Shown piece after piece: positions 23,130 to 26,303 of a DNA stretch of 26,303 nt. Made by a program: the position numbers and the translations under genes. The stretch is from DATEJJ01 sp051986465 (GTDB lineage: Bacteria; Actinomycetota; Actinomycetes; Mycobacteriales; Micromonosporaceae), in contig JBPYFB010000279.1 in the NCBI GenBank assembly GCA_051986465.1, forward strand, positions 1 through 26,303, given 5' to 3'. The notes under the pieces were generated by a model, which searched no databases, was not told the origin of the DNA, and saw nothing but the letters and a program-made list of their open reading frames with translations. Position 1 is the first letter of the stretch. Every line of letters starts with the position of its first letter.

Positions 23130-24338
23130 ATGGCCAAGAGCCAATTCGTGCGGAACAAACCGCACCTCAACATCGGAACAATGGGTCACATCGACCACGG
23201 CAAGACCACCCTCACCGCCGCGATCACGAAGGTGCTCGCGGAGCGGTACCCGGAGGGGAACAGGTACGTCTCCTTCGAGCACATCGACAGGGCGCCCGAG
23301 GAGGTCCTGCGCGGCATAACGATCAACATCGCGCACCTGGAGTACGCCACGCCGGCGCGGCACTACGCGCACGTCGACATGCCCGGGCACGCCGACTACG
23401 TGAAGAACATGATCACCGGAGCGGCCCAGGTGGACGGCGCCATCCTGGTCGTATCGGCACAGGACGGCGCGATGCCGCAGACCCGCGAGCACGTGCTGCT
23501 GGCCCGGCAGGTCGGGGTGCCGTACCTCGTCGTCGCGCTGAACAAGGCCGACACGATGGACGACCCGGACCTGCTGGAGCTCGTCGAGCTGGAGGTGCGC
23601 GAGCTGCTGTCGCGGTACGGGTTCCCCGGCTCGGAGGTGCCGGTGATACCGGTATCCGCGCTCGGCGCGCTCGCCGGTGAGGAGCGGTGGGTACGGTCGA
23701 TCCTCGCGCTGATGGCGGCGGTCGACGAGTACGTGCCGACCCCGGCGCGCTCGCTGGACCGGCCGTTCCTCATGCCCATCGAGAGCGTGCTGTCGATCAC
23801 CGGACGCGGCACGGTCGTCACCGGTGCGGTGGAGCGCGGCCTGCTGCAGATCGGGGACCCGGTCGAGATCGTCGGGCTCGGGCCGTCGCTGTCGACGGTC
23901 TGCACCGGCCTGGAGATGTTCGGCAAGGTGCTGGCGGAGGCGCAGGCGGGCGACAACGCGGCCGTACTGCTGCGCGGGGTACGGCGCGAGCAGGTACAGC
24001 GCGGCCAGGTCGTCAGCCGGCCCGGCAGCCTCACCCCGCACCGGCGGTTCCGGGCGCAGGCGTACGTGCTGACCGCGGCCGAGGGCGGCCGGCACACCCC
24101 GTTCCTCACCAACTACCGGCCACAGTTCTTCTTCCGCACCACCGACGTGGTGGGCACGATCGACCTGGCGAGCGACGCCGCGGACAGTCTTCGGGTACCG
24201 ATGGTGCTGCCGGGCGACCGGGCCACGTTCGCGGTTGAGCTTGGGCGCGAGGTCGCGATGGACGTCGGGCTCGGCTTCGCGATCCGGGAGGGCGGCCGGA
24301 CGGTCGGTGCCGGTACCGTCACAGAACTGCTCGACTGA
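23130..24338 (+). CDS. tuf: Divergent elongation factor Tu paralogue
   Basis: A 402-aa EF-Tu that would deliver aminoacyl-tRNA to the ribosome. The GTPase motifs are intact: GHIDHGKTT (19-27), RGITI (61-65), DMPGH (83-87, catalytic His87), NKAD (138-141) and VSAL. Domains II and III align without gaps to E. coli around the antibiotic site. Odd residues: Met84 where EF-Tu has Cys (E. coli C81), Ala233 for R230, Gly265 for R262 beside the tRNA 3'-end contact region, and Ala277-Ala278 for V274-G275. It is not beside rpsL, rpsG or fusA, so it is probably an extra copy like the tuf3 genes of Streptomyces. ATG 23130 has AGGGAG 7 nt upstream, inside a hairpin. A strong terminator follows. Confidence 0.95.
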   Translation: MAKSQFVRNKPHLNIGTMGHIDHGKTTLTAAITKVLAERYPEGNRYVSFEHIDRAPEEVLRGITINIAHLEYATPARHYAHVDMPGHADYVKNMITGAAQVDGAILVVSAQDGAMPQTREHVLLARQVGVPYLVVALNKADTMDDPDLLELVELEVRELLSRYGFPGSEVPVIPVSALGALAGEERWVRSILALMAAVDEYVPTPARSLDRPFLMPIESVLSITGRGTVVTGAVERGLLQIGDPVEIVGLGPSLSTVCTGLEMFGKVLAEAQAGDNAAVLLRGVRREQVQRGQVVSRPGSLTPHRRFRAQAYVLTAAEGGRHTPFLTNYRPQFFFRTTDVVGTIDLASDAADSLRVPMVLPGDRATFAVELGREVAMDVGLGFAIREGGRTVGAGTVTELLD

Positions 24339-24348
24339 TCATCCGAGG

Positions 24349-24381
24349 CGGGCGCGCCATGCTGCGGGCATGGCGCGCCCG
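24349..24381 (+). terminator. Strong intrinsic-type hairpin after the EF-Tu paralogue
   Basis: CGGGCGCGCCATGC (24349-24362) pairs perfectly over 14 bp with GCATGGCGCGCCCG (24368-24381) around a 5-nt loop, 10 nt after the tuf stop. There is no T-run, as is common in actinobacteria. Its right arm ends 1 nt before the -10 box of the next gene. Confidence 0.75.
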
Positions 24382-24382
24382 A

Positions 24383-24388
24383 TACCAT
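24383..24388 (+). promoter_or_regulatory. -10 box TACCAT for the phosphoribosyltransferase gene
   Basis: TACCAT lies 7 nt before ATG 24396, which lacks an SD. The matching -35 region would fall inside the terminator hairpin. The placement decides for ATG 24396 over ATG 24387. Confidence 0.45.
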
Positions 24389-24395
24389 GCGCCCG

Positions 24396-24887
24396 ATGCC
24401 TGACGAGCGGGAAGTACTGAGCTGGGAGCGGTTCGGCGAGGCCGGGCGGGAACTGGCGGTCCAGGTGGACGCGGACGGCTTCGTGCCCGACCTGATCCTG
24501 TCGATCGCCCGGGGTGGCCTGTTCGTGGCCGGCGCGCTCGGCTACGCGCTGGACGTGAAGAACCTGCACGTGATGAACGTGGAGTTCTACACCGGCGTCG
24601 ACCAGCGCCTGGACATGCCGGTCATGCTGCCGCCGGTGCCCAATGTCGTCGACCTCGCCGGGGCGCGCGTGCTGGTCGCCGACGATGTCGCCGACACCGG
24701 GGCGACGCTGCGGCTGGTCCGCGACTTCTGCCGGGACCACGTGGCGGAGGTGCGCTGCGCGGTCATCTACGAGAAGCCGCACTCGCTGGTCAGCTGCGAG
24801 TACGTGTGGCGGCATACCGACCGCTGGATCGACTTTCCCTGGTCGGCCCGGCCGCCGGTGCGGGTGCGCCGCGGCGTACCGGACTAA
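24396..24887 (+). CDS. Phosphoribosyltransferase-family protein
   Basis: A 163-aa type I phosphoribosyltransferase. The PRPP-binding motif VLVADDVADTGATL is at 92-105, preceded by the PPi-loop segment DLILSIARGGLFVAG at 32-46 and the flexible-loop/hood region (NVEFYTGVDQ). It resembles the small Gpt/HPRT-like enzymes that attach purine bases to PRPP, but the base-recognition residues are not diagnostic, and a regulatory role is possible. ATG 24396 is chosen from the TACCAT box 7 nt upstream; ATG 24387 would add three residues and overlaps that box. Its gene is isolated from tuf by a terminator and followed by tandem repeats. Confidence 0.88.
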   Translation: MPDEREVLSWERFGEAGRELAVQVDADGFVPDLILSIARGGLFVAGALGYALDVKNLHVMNVEFYTGVDQRLDMPVMLPPVPNVVDLAGARVLVADDVADTGATLRLVRDFCRDHVAEVRCAVIYEKPHSLVSCEYVWRHTDRWIDFPWSARPPVRVRRGVPD

Positions 24888-24888
24888 C

Positions 24889-24969
24889 GCGTCGGAGTCG
24901 AAGCGGGGCGAGCGACGCCGCGGGTGTCACGGCGTCGGAGTCGAAGCGGAGCGAGCGACGCCGCGGGTG
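24889..24969. repeat. Tandem pair of 38-nt GC-rich repeats
   Basis: Two copies (24889-24926 and 24932-24969), 43 nt apart and differing at one base (GCGGG vs GCGGA in the middle). Each begins GCGTCGGAGTCGAAGCGG and ends GCGAGCGACGCCGCGGGTG. The ends GCGTCG and CGACGC are complementary, so each copy can fold as a REP-like stem-loop. Confidence 0.85.
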
Positions 24970-24981
24970 CCTCAGCCGCGC

Positions 24982-24987
24982 TATCGT
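24982..24987 (+). promoter_or_regulatory. -10 box TATCGT for the His-rich membrane protein gene
   Basis: TATCGT lies 6 nt before GTG 24994 and there is no SD, fitting a leaderless transcript starting just after the tandem repeats. Confidence 0.45.
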
Positions 24988-24993
24988 TGCGCC

Positions 24994-25776
24994 GTGCCTG
25001 GTAAACCTCCCAAAGCAGACACCGCGACCAAGGCGCCCAATCCCAACCGGCGCACCAAGGCCGGGCTGCCGACGCGCGCCGACGAGAAGCGCGTGCGGCT
25101 TGCCGTGGCAAAGGCGGAACTGGAGCGCAAGCAGCGAGAGGCGCGGCTGCGCCGGTTGTGGATCATCGCGGCCGCCATCGTGGTCGTCGCCGGCTTCGTG
25201 GTCCTCGACGTGTTCGTCCTCAACCACGCCTCGAAGTCGAAGAAGAACGCCGCGGCGGCCATCCCGTCGGTCCCCGCCACCGTCGCGGCCGGGCGGGACA
25301 ACCTGCCACCCTGGGCCGCGCCGGCGAACGCTTCGGCGGCGGTGGCGGCGGCCGGGCTGCCGATGCTGGGCCAGGAGGGTACGGCCCTGCACATCCACGC
25401 GCACCTCGACGTGATCGTCAACGGCAAGCCGGTGCCGGTACCCGCCGAGATCGGTATCGACGAGGCCGCCAACCAGATCAGCCCGCTGCACACCCACGAC
25501 ACGACCGGCGTGATCCACGTGGAGTCGCCCACCCGGGCGCAGTTCAGCCTCGGGCAGTTTTTCAGCGAGTGGCAGGTATCACTCGGCACCGACCACGTCG
25601 GCGGGCTGAAGGCGGACGGGACCAGCCTGCTCAAGGTGTACGTGAACGGGAAGCCGTACACCGGAACGCCCGGCTCGGTGATCCTGCACGCGCACGACGA
25701 GATCGCGGTCGTGTACGGGACGGCGGCGCAGCAGCAGAACCCGCCGAGCACGTACCAGTTCGCGAACGGGCTATAG
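24994..25776 (+). CDS. Membrane-anchored protein with extracytoplasmic His-rich (HxHxH) domain
   Basis: A 260-aa protein of unassigned function. Residues 1-54 are highly basic (Lys/Arg-rich, with a helical KAELERKQREARLRRL segment). One transmembrane helix spans 55-77, followed by an Ala/Pro linker. The outer domain (about 120-245) has conserved-looking histidine motifs: LHIHAHLDV (His133/135/137), LHTHDTTGVIHVE (His166/168/175), His201 and ILHAHDEIAVVYG (His232/234). Nine histidines in short HxH groups on beta strands suggest a cupin-like or copper/zinc-binding fold; this is inference. GTG 24994 follows a TATCGT box 6 nt upstream. The DAHP synthase gene begins 14 nt after the stop. Confidence 0.8.
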   Translation: MPGKPPKADTATKAPNPNRRTKAGLPTRADEKRVRLAVAKAELERKQREARLRRLWIIAAAIVVVAGFVVLDVFVLNHASKSKKNAAAAIPSVPATVAAGRDNLPPWAAPANASAAVAAAGLPMLGQEGTALHIHAHLDVIVNGKPVPVPAEIGIDEAANQISPLHTHDTTGVIHVESPTRAQFSLGQFFSEWQVSLGTDHVGGLKADGTSLLKVYVNGKPYTGTPGSVILHAHDEIAVVYGTAAQQQNPPSTYQFANGL

Positions 25777-25777
25777 G

Positions 25778-25783
25778 TACGCT
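25778..25783 (+). promoter_or_regulatory. -10 box TACGCT for the DAHP synthase gene
   Basis: TACGCT lies 7 nt before ATG 25791, without an SD. It falls in the 14-nt gap after the previous stop. Confidence 0.42.
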
Positions 25784-25790
25784 ATTGGCC

Positions 25791-26303
25791 ATGCGCCAGG
25801 AGTGGCACCGGTTCCGCAACCCGGGGTTCGAAATCGCCGTACCGACGTCAAACGCCCCCGAGGCTGACACCCTCGGGCTGGACAACTGGCGCGATCTGCC
25901 GCGCGCCCAGACTCCGCCCTGGTCCAACCAGGCCGAGGTCGCCGAGGTGTGTGGCGTATTGCACAGCGTCCCGCCGATCGTCGCGCCCTATGAGGTCGAC
26001 GGGCTGCGCGAGCGGCTGGCGCTGGTCTGCGAGGGCAAGGCGTTCCTGCTTCAGGGCGGCGACTGCGCGGAGACCTTCGCCGACAACACCGAGACGCATT
26101 TGCTGGCCAACGCGCGCACCCTGCTGCAGATGTCGGTCGTGCTGACCTACGGCGCCTCGCTGCCGGTCGTGAAGGTCGGCCGGATCGCCGGGCAGTACGC
26201 CAAGCCGCGCAGCGCGCCGATCGACGCGCTCGGGCTGCCGTCCTACCGCGGCGACATGGTGAACTCCATCGAGGCGACGCTGAAGGCCCGCACCCCGGAT
26301 CCG
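25791..26303 (+). CDS. aroG: Class II 3-deoxy-7-phosphoheptulonate (DAHP) synthase, N-terminal part
   Basis: 171 codons in view; the gene runs off the right edge. The enzyme joins phosphoenolpyruvate and erythrose-4-phosphate, the first step of the shikimate pathway. The class II (plant/mycobacterial AroG) form is shown by the N-terminal WRDLPRAQTPPW, the VPPIVAPYEVDGLRERL block, the metal-ligand cysteine in LLQGGDCAETF, and VVKVGRIAGQYAKPRSAP, which carries PEP/phosphate-binding Arg and Lys residues. ATG 25791 has no SD but a TACGCT box 7 nt upstream. Glucokinase and PFK earlier in the window act on the sugar phosphates feeding it, but a regulatory link is not shown. Confidence 0.95.
   Translation, partial: MRQEWHRFRNPGFEIAVPTSNAPEADTLGLDNWRDLPRAQTPPWSNQAEVAEVCGVLHSVPPIVAPYEVDGLRERLALVCEGKAFLLQGGDCAETFADNTETHLLANARTLLQMSVVLTYGASLPVVKVGRIAGQYAKPRSAPIDALGLPSYRGDMVNSIEATLKARTPDP

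Noticed and set aside
23130..24338. Kirromycin-type resistance in the EF-Tu paralogue
   Set aside because: The residues at E. coli positions 124, 160, 316 and 375 appear unchanged.
25820..25835. GGTTCGAAATC resembling a tRNA T-arm
   Set aside because: It lies within the DAHP synthase coding sequence and no acceptor or anticodon stems surround it.
1..26303. CRISPR arrays, insertion sequences, prophage or rRNA/tRNA genes
   Set aside because: No repeat-spacer pattern, transposase or integrase motif, or structural RNA signature was found by reading.

Overview
The window is high-GC actinobacterial chromosome. GTG starts are frequent, GTA/ACC-type codons (GGTACC strings) are abundant, TTA is almost absent, and many genes lack a Shine-Dalgarno (SD) sequence but carry a TANNNT box 6-7 nt before the start. 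Codon texture and gene set suggest a Micromonosporaceae-like organism (inference). Several genes recall, from memory, a conserved actinobacterial block (M. tuberculosis Rv2178c-Rv2187; S. coelicolor around SCO2115-SCO2131): fadD15-type acyl-CoA ligase, SRPBCC protein, ROK glucokinase, PlsC-type acyltransferase, RNase AS, 6-phosphofructokinase and class II DAHP synthase.

Layout. 1-1061 (-): a GGDEF-EAL c-di-GMP protein cut by the window edge. 1230-2233 (+): a membrane-anchored thioredoxin and a DUF4395 membrane protein. 2230-6468 (-): long-chain acyl-CoA ligase, then a NarL-type histidine kinase and its response regulator. 6539-11228 (+): SRPBCC protein, a CxCxxC small protein, glucokinase, an EEP-family phosphatase/nuclease, a flavin monooxygenase and a translationally coupled alpha/beta-hydrolase that lacks its nucleophile serine. 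11242-12006 (-): a two-TM protein. 12174-12887 (+): PlsC. 12888-16397 (-): a very large zinc-ribbon/adenylate cyclase/STAND ATPase protein. 16489-16743 (+): a small acidic protein. 16763-18712 (-): a CRP-family regulator with an MFS transporter. 19034-20455 (+): a degenerate APH-fold protein and RNase AS. 20673-22878 (+): phosphofructokinase with a pyrophosphate-type signature, ProC, DUF2203. 22920-24338 (+): a short leader ORF, a hairpin-rich leader and a divergent EF-Tu paralogue. 24396-26303 (+): phosphoribosyltransferase, a membrane-anchored His-rich protein, and the start of class II DAHP synthase.

Themes. Central metabolism (glucokinase, PFK, DAHP synthase, ProC) is mixed with lipid activation and phospholipid synthesis (FadD15-like, PlsC) and with nucleotide signalling (c-di-GMP, probable cAMP synthesis plus a CRP protein four genes apart). 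Convergent pairs are packed with 0-19 nt or an overlap, leaving no room for terminators.

The most interesting part is 22879-24338: a divergent EF-Tu outside any str operon, with Ala at the position equivalent to E. coli G275 (a GE2270A-resistance position). It is preceded by a leaderless-type 29-codon ORF, mutually exclusive hairpins and a hairpin over its own ribosome binding site, so it looks like a candidate for inducible, leader-controlled expression. Two proteins (the hydrolase and the APH-fold protein) keep their folds but lack key catalytic residues. All function calls rest on reading translated motifs; no database search was run.
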